A DNA stretch of 52,265 nucleotides from Haloarcula japonica DSM 6131 (GCF_000336635.1 NZ_AOLY01000031.1:52285-104549), one strand, 5' to 3'; numbered from the stretch's first letter, positions 24,234 through 33,379 are shown. Numbers and translations are program-made. Notes: a model not told the origin generated them from the letters alone.

Positions 24234-27068
24234 TTAGCCCCAGAACGACTGCGTCCGTGCGTACTCCCGCTCTTGGCGCAGAATGTCCCGGTAGAACTCG
24301 TCTTCGTCCTCCCGCAGGCGGTTGATGATTCGGGCGGCGTTGTGCGGTCCGACGCCGCGGGCCGCGAGCGCGATCACCGCCCGCTTCCCGTGGCTCTGGA
24401 CCAGCGACCCTGAGCGGTAGGCCCGCTCGGTCATTTTCTCCTGTTCCTCGTCCTTGTCGTCGGTCCGGACAGCTGAGACGACTTCCTCGGCCCAGGGATT
24501 TAGCGCGGCGATGCGGGTCGAGCCACACTGCGGGCAGGAGGGCTGGTCGCGCACACGTTTGACCTGCTGTTTCCGGTCCCAGTCCTTGCAGTGGAGGCAC
24601 ATGAGAATGACCCGGTCGCTCTGGATGCGCTCCTTGACGGTCTTGATGACGCTCGCGTCGGCGTTCTCCGGGGAGAGCAGTTCCCGCCCGGAAGAACTCC
24701 CGCCGGTCCCGATGGCGGTGTGCTCGCCGACGGTTTCCAGCGCCACGTCGCCGCTCTGGATGTCCCGGAGGAGGGCGGCCGTCGCCTCGATAGCCAAGTC
24801 CTCGTGGCGCACCTCGCGCAGGGCTTCGTCGTACATCGGCGTGTCCTCCAGGGCCGCCAGCAGGCGGTCGCGGCCGAAGTCCGTCGAGCCGCGGCCGCGC
24901 CAGCGCTTGAGCGAGCCGAACTTCGTCGCCACCTGCGCGAGCTTGAACTTCAGCGCGTCGGCGTTCTTGAGGCTGAGTTCGACCAGCGCCGGGAGGTGGT
25001 CGGGGTCGGTGTCCTCGATGACCTCGATGACGTCGCCGGCGGTGATACGTCTGGGGACCTCCAGGGTGATCCGGTAGGGATCGACGTCCATCGCGACCGA
25101 CGAGCCCGCTCGCTGGCCGAGCAAGGCCGAGAGGACCCGCCCCAGCGTCTCGTTGATCTTGTGGCCGTAACAGGCGTTGACGATGACCTCCCGGCCGTGG
25201 AACTCCACCACGACGGTCGTGTCGTCGGGGATCGGCCCCTCGTGCTTTTCGACCTGCGAGAGCCCGTCGGCGACGGTTTCCGGGCCGGCGGCGTAGCGAG
25301 TGGCGACGTCCTTGGCGACGGCGTCGGTGTCTGCCCCGTCCTGTAGCTGTCGACCGGCGACTCGACGCAATTCGCCGACTTCCGCGGCGACGGCTCTGGG
25401 AACGGGGATCTCCTGGCCGACCCAGGAAGGAACCTCGCCAGCGGGGTCCTCGATGGGCGAGACGGTCACGACCTCCTCCTCTTCGTCGATATTCGTGATG
25501 CGCCACATCTCCCCGCGCTGGACGAACACCTCGCCGGGCGTGGCGAAGTTGACGACGAACTTTTCATCGAGGGTTCCGACCTGCTGGCCCGAGGCCACGT
25601 CCTCCACGTCGTAGGTGGCCTCGTCGGGAATCATCGAGAGGTTCTGGTAGAAGTACTGCCAAGTCCCGCGGCGCTTCTCCAGGGTGTCCCGATCCTCGTC
25701 CAGCCAGATGACGTTGTTCGCCGCGAGTTCCTCGATGACCTGCTTGAACTGGCTCTCGTCGAGGTCCCGGAACGGGTACGCGCGGGTCAGTATCTCGAAG
25801 GCCCGCATCGCCCGGATTTCGCCGGTATCCATCACCAGCCCGGCGATCTGGTTGGCGACTGTATCGAGGCTGCCGTCGTGGATCTCGGCCGGCTCGACGT
25901 CGCCGGCTTCGGCCTGTCTCGCAATCGCCAGCGCCTCCAGCGTGTCGTCGGTGTCCGTCGTGACGACCGTCCCCGAGGAGACGAGGTCGCGGCGGTGGCC
26001 GGCGCGGCCGACCCGTTGGACGAGGCGGGACACCTGCCGGGGGCTGCCGTACTGGACGACGTGGTCGACGTGGCCCACGTCGATGCCCAGTTCCATCGAG
26101 GAGGTACACAGCAGGGCGTCGAGGTCGCCGGCCTTGAACCGGTCTTCCACGTCGATGCGGGCCTCCTTCGACAGCGAGCCGTGGTGGACGCCCAGATCGG
26201 TTCCCAGCTCTTTGAACCGCGAGCCCAGCGCCTCTGCCGTCTGGCGGGTGTTGACAAACAGCAGGACAGACTCGTGGTCGTCGATGAGGTCCGCGATGTA
26301 GCGGACGTGGCTGGCCGTCCCGGCATCGGTGACGAGCGTGCTCGACAGCTCCTCGTCGCGGTCGGTAATCTGAGGCCGGACTACTTCGATGTCCAGCCGA
26401 CTGCCGATGTCTACCTCTACGATGGCACACGACCGACCGCCGGTGAGAAACCGGCCGACCTCGTGTGGGTCGCCGACGGTCGCCGAGAGCCCGATGCGCT
26501 GGAACCGCCCGGACAGTTCCCGCAGGCGTTCCAGACCGACCGTCAACTGTGCGCCGCGTTTGGCCGCGGCGAGTTCGTGGACCTCGTCGATGACGATATG
26601 CTCGACATCTTCCAGCGCTGTCCGGAGCTTCGACCCGGTGAGCATCGCCTGGAGCGTCTCCGGCGTGGTCACGAGTACGTCCGGCGGGTCGTCAGCCTGC
26701 TTCTGGCGCTGGTAGTCCGTCGTATCTCCGTGGCGAACGTCGACTTCGAGGCCAAGCGTCTCGCCCCACCAGTCGAGGCGCTGGCGCATGTCGCGGTTCA
26801 GCGCTCGGAGCGGCGTGATATATAGCGCGCCGATACCAAAGCGGTCCTCGGACTCGGCTAGCGCGTCGAAGACCGGCAACATCGCTGTCTCCGTCTTCCC
26901 GGTTCCGGTCGGGGCGACGACTAGCGTGTCCCGCCCGGCGGCCAGGGTGGGAATCGCCTTCCGCTGTGGGTCGGTCGGCGTTGTGAAGCCCCGCTCGGAG
27001 AGGGCGCTCCGCACCGCTGGCCCGAGCGCAGTGAAGGCGTCATCGCCGCGAGCGACCCCGTCAGTCAT
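24234..27068 (-). CDS. lhr: Lhr-type ATP-dependent DNA helicase
   Basis: A 944-residue superfamily 2 helicase of the Lhr group, a 3'-5' DNA translocase used in repair. Motifs: Q35 in PTDPQRKAIP, Walker A APTGTGKTE (52-60), TPLRAL (85-90), DEVH box (161-164), motif III SATVGD, FVNTRQTAE, and the motif VI region RLVQRVGRAGHRRDL. The winged-helix and Lhr-specific core follow. Near the C-terminus a four-Cys site (C824, C827, C845, C848) forms a zinc finger, then an HhH-like segment (RGVGPHNAARII). The length equals archaeal Lhr. It stands alone on its strand, convergent with the Spo0M-like gene and divergent from fbp. The start MTDGVARGDD is the first ATG. Confidence 0.92.
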   Translation of the reverse strand: MTDGVARGDDAFTALGPAVRSALSERGFTTPTDPQRKAIPTLAAGRDTLVVAPTGTGKTETAMLPVFDALAESEDRFGIGALYITPLRALNRDMRQRLDWWGETLGLEVDVRHGDTTDYQRQKQADDPPDVLVTTPETLQAMLTGSKLRTALEDVEHIVIDEVHELAAAKRGAQLTVGLERLRELSGRFQRIGLSATVGDPHEVGRFLTGGRSCAIVEVDIGSRLDIEVVRPQITDRDEELSSTLVTDAGTASHVRYIADLIDDHESVLLFVNTRQTAEALGSRFKELGTDLGVHHGSLSKEARIDVEDRFKAGDLDALLCTSSMELGIDVGHVDHVVQYGSPRQVSRLVQRVGRAGHRRDLVSSGTVVTTDTDDTLEALAIARQAEAGDVEPAEIHDGSLDTVANQIAGLVMDTGEIRAMRAFEILTRAYPFRDLDESQFKQVIEELAANNVIWLDEDRDTLEKRRGTWQYFYQNLSMIPDEATYDVEDVASGQQVGTLDEKFVVNFATPGEVFVQRGEMWRITNIDEEEEVVTVSPIEDPAGEVPSWVGQEIPVPRAVAAEVGELRRVAGRQLQDGADTDAVAKDVATRYAAGPETVADGLSQVEKHEGPIPDDTTVVVEFHGREVIVNACYGHKINETLGRVLSALLGQRAGSSVAMDVDPYRITLEVPRRITAGDVIEVIEDTDPDHLPALVELSLKNADALKFKLAQVATKFGSLKRWRGRGSTDFGRDRLLAALEDTPMYDEALREVRHEDLAIEATAALLRDIQSGDVALETVGEHTAIGTGGSSSGRELLSPENADASVIKTVKERIQSDRVILMCLHCKDWDRKQQVKRVRDQPSCPQCGSTRIAALNPWAEEVVSAVRTDDKDEEQEKMTERAYRSGSLVQSHGKRAVIALAARGVGPHNAARIINRLREDEDEFYRDILRQEREYARTQSFWG

Positions 27069-27197
27069 CGACCCTCTCTAGCGACTACACCGGGTTAAAC
27101 ACGTTGTGTCACCCATTCTCGTACGCGGTCGGTAACCGGGGCGCTGTGTGCGTTGCGGGTGCTCGGCGGATACAGCCTTATGTCGCTGCCCTGGGAT

Positions 27198-27248
27198 ATG
27201 TCGACTATGACTGACGCCTGTGTAACTTCGGCCGGTGATGGTCCGTGA
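27198..27248 (+). CDS. Mini-ORF overlapping the fbp start (possible leader peptide)
   Basis: ATG at 27198 opens a 16-codon frame, [16 protein letters not shown], that stops at TGA 27246-27248, overlapping the GTG start of fbp by GTGA. A second in-frame ATG is at 27207. The arrangement would allow translational coupling. It could also be a chance frame. Confidence 0.35.
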   Translation: MSTMTDACVTSAGDGP

Positions 27249-28093
27249 ACACGCTCGACGAGATCGAACGGGCGGTCAAGGATACGGCGCATTACGTCAG
27301 CGGCAACCTGGCGAACTACGCCAACAGAGCGGCCGGTGAGAACCCGAGCGGGGAGAAACAGGTCGGTGGCGACGTGTGGGCCGACGACCTGTTTTTCGAC
27401 GCACTCGCGTATATCGACGGTATCGGCGCGTACGCGAGCGAAGAGCGCAGCGACGTGGTCGACTGCGGCGAGGGCTACAGCGTCGCCATCGACCCGCTCG
27501 ACGGCTCCTCGAATCTCGCCTCGAACAACTCCGTGGGGACGATAATCGGCATCTACGACGCCGAACTGCCAGCGTCGGGTCGGGAGATGGTTGCGTCGCT
27601 GATGGTGCTGTACGGCCCGTACACGACGCTGACAATCGCTCGATCCGACCGCGATGTCGTCCAGGAGCACCTCCTCCGAGACGGGCACAGCGAGCGCTGG
27701 GGGCAGTTCAAGCTACCATCTGAGGCGACAGTAGTCGGTCTAGCGGGCAAGACTGGCGAGCGCAGTGATGCGTTCAACGACATCGCGCAGTCCTTCGAGC
27801 GGGACATGAAACTCCGCTACGGCGGGGCGACCGTTGCCGATCTGGCGCAGGTCCTCGAGTACGGTGGGCTGTTCGGATATCCGGCGACGTCGGGGTACCC
27901 GAACGGCAAACTCCGGGTCCACTTCGAATCAGCGCCGCTCGCGTACCTCGTCGAGGCAGCCGGTGGCGCTTCCAGCGATGGGTCGCAGTCCTTACTCGAC
28001 GTCGACCCGGACGGTATCCACGACCGGACGCCGACGTTCCTCGGTAACACCGAACTGGTCGACGAACTCGAAGCGGCGCTCTCAGACGGATAA
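27245..28093 (+). CDS. fbp: Class I fructose-1,6-bisphosphatase
   Basis: A 282-residue gluconeogenic enzyme that converts fructose 1,6-bisphosphate to fructose 6-phosphate. The metal and substrate motif DPLDGSSN is at 83-90, with [10 protein letters not shown] (61-70) supplying acidic metal ligands, and the C-terminal part has [20 protein letters not shown] with the product-binding region. Inositol monophosphatase relatives share these motifs, but the combination ASEE...IDPLDGSSN and the length fit FBPase better. The start is GTG at 27245; no in-frame ATG exists upstream, and a stop-containing mini-ORF overlaps it. It stands between divergent lhr and convergent rpe. Confidence 0.88.
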   Translation: MNTLDEIERAVKDTAHYVSGNLANYANRAAGENPSGEKQVGGDVWADDLFFDALAYIDGIGAYASEERSDVVDCGEGYSVAIDPLDGSSNLASNNSVGTIIGIYDAELPASGREMVASLMVLYGPYTTLTIARSDRDVVQEHLLRDGHSERWGQFKLPSEATVVGLAGKTGERSDAFNDIAQSFERDMKLRYGGATVADLAQVLEYGGLFGYPATSGYPNGKLRVHFESAPLAYLVEAAGGASSDGSQSLLDVDPDGIHDRTPTFLGNTELVDELEAALSDG

Positions 28094-28112
28094 GCGGGTA
28101 CAGCCAGCCGGC

Positions 28113-28862
28113 TCAGACCTGCCGGTAGGCCCCTAACCGCGTGCCATCGAGCAGGAACGCCTCGGCAGCCGCCATGCCCTCGGGCAGGAACGGTGCGAGG
28201 AACTCCTGCCCGTCGACGTTAACCCACGTCCCTCCGGAGCGGTCGTTAAACGCCGGGAAGACGACGATATCCGGCGCGTCCTCGACCGGCTGGCCGAACT
28301 GCTCGGAAAAGGGCGCACTCGCCAGCGAGCCGCGGAGCCAGGCCCGCTCCTTCTGGGCCCCGCCGACACTGTCCTCCAGTCGGACGACCGGGTGCTCGTG
28401 GCCCACACAGAGAACGTCTGCTCCGAGCACGTCCGGCGCGGGCCAAGTGTGGCCGTGGGCGAACCCGACCGGACCGATTCGGGTCCCGTGTCCCGGCGTC
28501 ACCTCGATGTCGGCGTCGAAGTCGTTCAGGACCGACTCCAGGCTGCCGTCGTGGTTCCCCTTCACCAGCGTCACCGGCACCTCCAGCGCTTCGAACAGCG
28601 TTTCGAGTTCCGCCCGCTCGTCGTCGAACGGGTCGCCGATGGCGTGACCCAGGTCGCCGACGATCACCAGCCGGTCGGCGCGGGCACGGTTTAGACACGT
28701 CAGCAACTGCTCCCGGCGGTCCTCTGCGGCCGACTGGAGTTCGACGCCCTCGTATCTGAGCCCCGCCTCGATGCCGGCGTGGTAGTCCGCGACCGCCAGC
28801 AGTCGCTCCCCGTCGGCGTCGACTGTCGCGGCTGGCACGCCGGGAAGCGGTTCGACACGCAT
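28113..28862 (-). CDS. rpe: RPA-associated calcineurin-like phosphoesterase
   Basis: A 249-residue metallophosphoesterase with the full set of dinuclear metal motifs: ADYHAG (Asp26, His28), VGDLGHA, KGNHDG, AHGHTWP and GHEHPV. It follows rpap by 85 bp on the same strand. In Haloferax volcanii an rpa operon includes an equivalent gene named rpe, hence the symbol; it is presumed to act on nucleic acid phosphates, but its substrate is not settled as far as I know. Bacterial Lhr helicases are also often paired with a phosphoesterase, and lhr lies less than 1.1 kb away. Confidence 0.85.
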   Translation of the reverse strand: MRVEPLPGVPAATVDADGERLLAVADYHAGIEAGLRYEGVELQSAAEDRREQLLTCLNRARADRLVIVGDLGHAIGDPFDDERAELETLFEALEVPVTLVKGNHDGSLESVLNDFDADIEVTPGHGTRIGPVGFAHGHTWPAPDVLGADVLCVGHEHPVVRLEDSVGGAQKERAWLRGSLASAPFSEQFGQPVEDAPDIVVFPAFNDRSGGTWVNVDGQEFLAPFLPEGMAAAEAFLLDGTRLGAYRQV

Positions 28863-28947
28863 CGCTCCTGTGTTGGCCGTCAGGCGAGAAAAGCACCGCG
28901 GCTCGGTTCCAGATCGATCTCGGAACCGGCTGTGCGCCGTCGTTCGT

Positions 28948-30696
28948 TTATATCGGTTTGAGCTTGCCGTCGTCGGGCTCGTAACACCGACCGCCCATCA
29001 GGGCGTCCTGAATGGCATCGTCCACCGCATCGGCGTCGGCCCCGTAGCGGTCGACGACCGCCGCCAGCAGTTCCTCGCGGTCGGCCCCGCTGCCGTCGTC
29101 GAGTTCGTCCATGACCTCCATCACGGCGTCTTCGAGGTCCACGTCCTCGGCCGGCTCCGCGTCGCCGTCGTCCGCCCCGTCACTTTCGGATGTGGGTTCT
29201 GTGTCCGTTTCCGTCTCGGATTGGGTCGTTTCAGATTCTGACGCCGGTGCCGTCTCTTCTTCCGGTTCGGGCTCTGGCTCCGGCGTCGCCTCCGTCGTGG
29301 GCTCCGTTTCCGGCTCACTCTCTGCCGACGTGCCCGCGTCCGCCTCGGCGGGCACCTCCTCGTCGGGGTCCGGCGTCTCGATGCCGGCCTCGCCGGGTTC
29401 GTTGACCTCCGTACCGGTCTGGAAATCGGTGCCGTACTCCTGCTCGATCTCCTCTCGCTCGTCCTCGTCCAGTTCGAACTCCGGATCGAACTCGCCAAGG
29501 TCGTCGTCCGCGTCCGTCGTCGCCGTGTCGCTGTCCGTTGCCGTCGACGTAGCTGTCTCTGGCTCGGTGGAAGTGGCGTCGGAATTGCTCACATCCAGCG
29601 ACTCGCTGCTCGCATCGACGCCGGTGTCGGACGACGGCTCCGGCTCACTTGCTGACGCAGCCGCAGTCGATGTTTCGGGTTCGCTGTCCGCCGTTTCGGT
29701 TCCGGAGGCTGAACTCGTCTCCGAGGCCGTCGGTTCCGCATCGGTTGTCGTTTCAGCCGTGGCGTCCTCGGACGCCGTCCCGGTCGTCGGCCCGTCGGCT
29801 CCGATATCCGTGGCCGTGTCGCTCCCGGTCTGCTCGGTCACTGACTCGTCAGCCGTCGTCTCCGCCGCCGGTTCGCTGGCTCCTGACTCCGTTGCCGGTG
29901 CGTCAGCCGTCTCCGTGCCTCCCTCGTCCGCCGTCGTCTCCGGCGTGGAAACGTCAGTATCGAGGTCGAGGGAGGAAAGTAGCGGTATCGGGTCGTCGGT
30001 CCCGTCGCCCGGCGACAGCGACAGCCCCTCCGCTTCGTCCGTGTCGCCAGCGACGACGCGAGCGGCGTCGAGCGCCGTTGTTCGGAGCGCGTCGAGGTAG
30101 TCGCCGGTGGTGCCGTAGTGATCCAGCGCGAGCGTGATTCCGGTCGCGGCGCTCTCGTCGATGCCCTGGTCCAGCAGCGCGAGCCTGAGTTCGTCGCCGG
30201 TCAGGCCGGCCTGCTTCGCGCTGGCCATCCGGCCGATGCGCGAGACGGTCTGTTCGGCGGCCTGCACGACCCAGCGGTCGCGCGTGTCCGCGTCGACTTC
30301 GCTGATACTCTCGGGCCGCACCGAGGTGAACACCCTGTCGCTGTCGTCGGGCTGGAAGGTGCGGGCCTTGCCCGTGACGGCGACGAACATCGGCGGGTCG
30401 GCGGCTTCGAGGAAGGCCAACTCGTCGGGCTGGTACTGGCCGGCGTAGATGACGAACGGGCCGGTCGGGTCCACGACACGGGCGCGCAGCACGTCGTCGT
30501 TGACCTGTTCGAGTTCGGTGAGGACGCCGACGAGGAACAGGCGATTGACCCGCGCACCGGTCGGCGTGACGACGTAGTTCGGGGCGCGCTCCTCGTCGGA
30601 CTCCGAGTACGAGAAGTCGGCGTCGTCGAACTCCGCGGCGAACAGCCGATGGGCGACCTCCCGACGGCCGGGGCCGCTGTCGCCGGACTCGCTCAT
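28948..30696 (-). CDS. rpap1: RPA-associated protein (COG3390) with very long acidic linker
   Basis: A 582-residue partner of archaeal RPA. The N-terminal ~215 residues hold an OB fold (VNRLFLVGVLTELEQVNDDV near 50-69, ARVVDPTGPFVIYAGQ near 72-87) and a helical part (RWVVQAAEQT, GLTGDELRLALLDQGI). Residues 220-510 are an unbroken Thr/Ser/Glu/Asp/Ala-rich linker, and the last ~60 residues form a small helical domain (VMEVMDELDDGSGADREELL, then GGRCYEPDDGKLKPI). In Haloferax RPAP proteins bind only their own RPA. The gene starts inside the rpa stop (ATGA, 30693-30696). Which paralogue (1 or 3) this equals is inferred from the three-OB RPA and the rpe gene. Confidence 0.87.
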   Translation of the reverse strand: MSESGDSGPGRREVAHRLFAAEFDDADFSYSESDEERAPNYVVTPTGARVNRLFLVGVLTELEQVNDDVLRARVVDPTGPFVIYAGQYQPDELAFLEAADPPMFVAVTGKARTFQPDDSDRVFTSVRPESISEVDADTRDRWVVQAAEQTVSRIGRMASAKQAGLTGDELRLALLDQGIDESAATGITLALDHYGTTGDYLDALRTTALDAARVVAGDTDEAEGLSLSPGDGTDDPIPLLSSLDLDTDVSTPETTADEGGTETADAPATESGASEPAAETTADESVTEQTGSDTATDIGADGPTTGTASEDATAETTTDAEPTASETSSASGTETADSEPETSTAAASASEPEPSSDTGVDASSESLDVSNSDATSTEPETATSTATDSDTATTDADDDLGEFDPEFELDEDEREEIEQEYGTDFQTGTEVNEPGEAGIETPDPDEEVPAEADAGTSAESEPETEPTTEATPEPEPEPEEETAPASESETTQSETETDTEPTSESDGADDGDAEPAEDVDLEDAVMEVMDELDDGSGADREELLAAVVDRYGADADAVDDAIQDALMGGRCYEPDDGKLKPI

Positions 30697-31973
30697 GTAT
30701 CTGCCTCCTGTAGGAGGGTCCGCGCACGCGTTGCGGGGTCGTCGTCGGCCTCGGCGAAGGTCGAGGCAGTGAGGTTCGCACCGTACTCGTCGACCGACAG
30801 CGACCCGCGGACCACGTACTCGCGGCCGACGATGCGGTCGCTGATGCGCTCAGCAACGACTTCCTTATCCATTTCGTCGCGAGCGTGCTCGCGGGCGTCG
30901 TCGAGGTCGCCGCCGTACACCCGGGCGGTGAGTTCGTCGTCGAGCACCGCGGTGACGGTGTCGGTCCCGTCGTCGAGGATGGCCTTCGTCCGCAGGTCGT
31001 CCTCGCCGTCGACCGCGCCGTGGGAGCGGCACTGGCCGTTCTGAATGACGCGGCCACACTCCGGACAGCGCTCGATGAGGCCGGAGCCGTCCCGCACCTC
31101 GATGACGTTGCCGGCCAGTTCCACGTCGAACAGGCCGCCGCTCTCGACGGCCTCGCGGATGGACATCCGGGGTGCCGATTCGGCGACCTCGACCGTGCGG
31201 TCCAGCGCGGTCACCGTGGAGAACTCGGAGACGTTCACTGACGGCGCGCCGCGGAACTCGCGGACGAACGTCTCTTCGAGGCGCACGGACGCCCCTTCCT
31301 CGATCTCGTCGTGGGGCTCCCAGTCGGTGAACGGAAGGCGGCCGCTCTCGTCGCCGAGGACGCCGCTGAGAATCGTCGTCTCGCCGTCGCGGCCGTCGAT
31401 GACCTTCTGTTCGCATTCCAGCACCTGCACCTCGACGGTGATCCCACGGTCGCCCGGTGCGAGGTCCTGTAGCGCAGCGCGGCCGCCGACCTCGTAGTCG
31501 ATGTCGAGGGTCTCGTCGACGACTTCGGGGTTGGTGCTGTCGCCCAGATTAAGCTCCGGCTGGCCGTCCCACTCGCGGACGCCGGCGTTGCCGAGCCGGA
31601 CGGTCTGGCCGGGCTGGAGTTCGCCCGAGAAACCGTCCCAGGCAGTGTAGGATATCTTCCCCGTCTCGTCGGCGAGTTCGCCCTCGCGGATGACGTGCTG
31701 TTCCCCGTTGTACTGGATGGACCGGCGGCCCGACGTGAGCACCACGGCCGTAACTGTCACGTTCGAGTCGTCGGTCGAGACCTCGTTGATGGCCTTGCTC
31801 GACGGCGTGCCGTCGCCGCCCGAGCCGCCGTCCCCGTACTTCCGCCTGAGGCTCTGCTTGGCCTCGTCCATCGGGACGGAGTAGTTCACGAGGTTTTCCA
31901 GGTCGCGTGTGACCTCCTCTTTGTCAACACCGAGGTCGGAGGCGAGCTCCTCGGCATGGTCTTCGAGAGACAT
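30693..31973 (-). CDS. rpa1: Replication protein A, three OB folds and zinc finger
   Basis: A 426-residue single-stranded DNA-binding protein for replication and repair. After a helical N-terminus (to about 50), OB folds can be traced at about 65-150 (VTVTAVVLTSGRRS...AWDGFSGELQPGQTVRL), 170-255 (ITVEVQVLECEQK...WEPHDEIEEGASVRL) and 283-426. The third contains the zinc finger C303, C306, C315, H318. Eight further in-frame codons lie upstream, but MSLEDHAEELASDLGVD is the usual archaeal RPA start, so I use 31973. It overlaps rpap by 4 bp. The strand opposite starts a divergent gene after about 120 bp. Size and OB count match Haloferax RPA1 rather than RPA3. Confidence 0.9.
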   Translation of the reverse strand: MSLEDHAEELASDLGVDKEEVTRDLENLVNYSVPMDEAKQSLRRKYGDGGSGGDGTPSSKAINEVSTDDSNVTVTAVVLTSGRRSIQYNGEQHVIREGELADETGKISYTAWDGFSGELQPGQTVRLGNAGVREWDGQPELNLGDSTNPEVVDETLDIDYEVGGRAALQDLAPGDRGITVEVQVLECEQKVIDGRDGETTILSGVLGDESGRLPFTDWEPHDEIEEGASVRLEETFVREFRGAPSVNVSEFSTVTALDRTVEVAESAPRMSIREAVESGGLFDVELAGNVIEVRDGSGLIERCPECGRVIQNGQCRSHGAVDGEDDLRTKAILDDGTDTVTAVLDDELTARVYGGDLDDAREHARDEMDKEVVAERISDRIVGREYVVRGSLSVDEYGANLTASTFAEADDDPATRARTLLQEADT

Positions 31974-32062
31974 CGACCGACGGTTCGACGGGAGCACTCA
32001 AAAGCGTTTTCGGCCGGCCCTGTGCGACACGGTGGTTCACACCTGGGCAAAATCGCCCACAA

Positions 32063-32072
32063 TTCTTATTTG
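32063..32072 (+). promoter_or_regulatory. TATA box upstream of 32095
   Basis: TTCTTATTTG is centred about 27 bp before the ATG at 32095, pointing to transcription starting at or near that ATG and running into the gene at 32217. Confidence 0.5.
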
Positions 32073-32094
32073 TGATACTGTAATCTCTCAGGAT

Positions 32095-32214
32095 ATGAGC
32101 GCTGACTGTGTTGGGACGTTTCAAACGGCCAAAAAGTCCGTTATTGGGGATAGTCGGCTAGTCGGTGAGCGTGGTATCGAACGCAATAACGAAAGCAGCC
32201 TCTCGGGGGCCTGA
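32095..32214 (+). CDS. Possible 39-aa leader protein
   Basis: This frame, MSADCVGTFQTAKKSVIGDS at its N-terminus, ends two bases before the ATG at 32217. The TATA box spacing predicts a leaderless mRNA beginning at this ATG, so ribosomes would meet it first. The peptide is polar, with one Cys and no recognised family. If not translated, the stretch is a 120-nt 5' leader. Confidence 0.4.
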   Translation: MSADCVGTFQTAKKSVIGDSRLVGERGIERNNESSLSGA

Positions 32215-32216
32215 CT

Positions 32217-32675
32217 ATGGGCAGTATGTTCGGGTCGAAGCCGTCGGAGGCACACGTCATCTGGCGGAGCGGTCGGAACAACGACGGCAAGAAGAAGTTC
32301 GATTTCGAGTATCTGGAGCTGTGGGCCGCCCACTTCGGCGTCGACTTCGAGCAGTGGACCCGCGTCGACCACGACCGTGCGGACGAACCCCGCGAGCAGT
32401 TCGCCTGTGTGTTCCGCTGGTCGAAAAGCGGCGGGCAGGAACTCTCCATCGGCGACAAGGAGTGGACGATGGGTTCACAGCGCAAGCCTCGGACGTTCCT
32501 CGAAATCGACGAGGAAGGGCTGGTCAGACTCCGGGGCTGGACCACTGAAACGACGCTTGACGTCGAAGAACTGGTGCTGAAAAAGACGGTGCTGAAGCTG
32601 AAAACTACCGACGGCACGGTAAAGAAACTCGACGTCCGAAAGCTCTCGAAGCGCCCTGAGACGACCTCCACCTGA
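32217..32675 (+). CDS. Hypothetical protein, 152 aa
   Basis: No family recognised. The sequence MGSMFGSKPSEAHVIW... contains many aromatic residues and alternating strands: KKKFDFEYLELWAAHFGVDF near 25-44, EQFACVFRWSKSGGQELSI near 59-77, and TTLDVEELVLKKTVLKLKT near 110-128. It ends with a basic patch. A second ATG at 32226 is an alternative start. It is soluble and lacks a signal peptide. It lies 44 bp before the riboflavin gene on the same strand and may share its transcript. Confidence 0.7.
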   Translation: MGSMFGSKPSEAHVIWRSGRNNDGKKKFDFEYLELWAAHFGVDFEQWTRVDHDRADEPREQFACVFRWSKSGGQELSIGDKEWTMGSQRKPRTFLEIDEEGLVRLRGWTTETTLDVEELVLKKTVLKLKTTDGTVKKLDVRKLSKRPETTST

Positions 32676-32719
32676 ACGTAACCCAAAAGCCGTTTGACGT
32701 ATCGCCGGCACGAACGAGT

Positions 32720-33379
32720 ATGCACGTCGTCGTCAACGCCGCCATGAGTGCCGACGGGAAACTCTCTTCCCGCCGCCGCGAACAGATCGCCATCTCCGGC
32801 CCGGACGATTTCGACCGCGTCGATCAGCTCCGAGCCGACAGCGACGCTGTGATGGTCGGTGTCGGCACGATTCTCGCCGACGACCCCTCGCTGACGGTCG
32901 ACGACGCCGACCGTCGCGCTGCCCGGGCCGACCGCGGCGACCCGGAAAACCCAGCGCGCGTCATTGCCGACTCGCGTATCCGTACGCCACCGGACGCCAC
33001 AGTGCTTGACGGCCGCGCACAGACCTACCTCCTCGTCAGCGAGGCCGCCCCGCCGGACTTTATCGAAGAGATGGAAGACGCCGGCGCGTACGTTATCGCT
33101 GCCGGGCAAGACCGGGTCGATCTGACGACGACGCTCGCGAAGCTAGAAGGCGACGGGATCGACCAGCTCATGGTCGAAGGCGGCGGCGAACTCATCTTCG
33201 GCCTGTTAGAGGAGGCGCTGGTCGATGAGCTATTCGTTTACATCGGTCCGAAAGTCATCGGCGGCCGCGACGCGCCGACGCTGGCCGATGGCGACGGCTT
33301 CATCGAGGACTTCCCGGAGCCGGAGCTGGCCGGCGTCGAACGAGTCGACGACGGCGTGGTACTTCACTGGGAGTTCTGA
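32720..33379 (+). CDS. arfC: 2,5-diamino-6-(ribosylamino)-4(3H)-pyrimidinone 5'-phosphate reductase
   Basis: A 219-residue cytosolic reductase of riboflavin and F420-deazaflavin precursor synthesis that reduces the ribose side chain using NAD(P)H. It is the stand-alone RibD C-terminal domain: VVVNAAMSADGKLSSRRREQIAISGPDDFDRV at the N-terminus, RADSDAVMVGVGTILADDPSLTV near 37-59, MVEGGGELIFGLLEEALVDEL near 151-171, and the C-terminal KVIGG. No deaminase domain is attached, as in other archaea. DHFR is the superfamily alternative, but the archaeal SADGK...VGVGTILADDPSL pattern is specific. Confidence 0.92.
   Translation: MHVVVNAAMSADGKLSSRRREQIAISGPDDFDRVDQLRADSDAVMVGVGTILADDPSLTVDDADRRAARADRGDPENPARVIADSRIRTPPDATVLDGRAQTYLLVSEAAPPDFIEEMEDAGAYVIAAGQDRVDLTTTLAKLEGDGIDQLMVEGGGELIFGLLEEALVDELFVYIGPKVIGGRDAPTLADGDGFIEDFPEPELAGVERVDDGVVLHWEF

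Noticed and set aside
23842..25506. 554-codon minus-strand frame overlapping Spo0M and lhr
   Set aside because: Arg/Gly/Pro-rich chance frame; the lhr frame carries helicase motifs, and Spo0M is on the other strand.
29111..30100. Ser/Val-rich plus-strand frame of 329 codons
   Set aside because: Antisense of the Thr/Ser/Glu linker of the RPA-associated protein; low complexity explains it.
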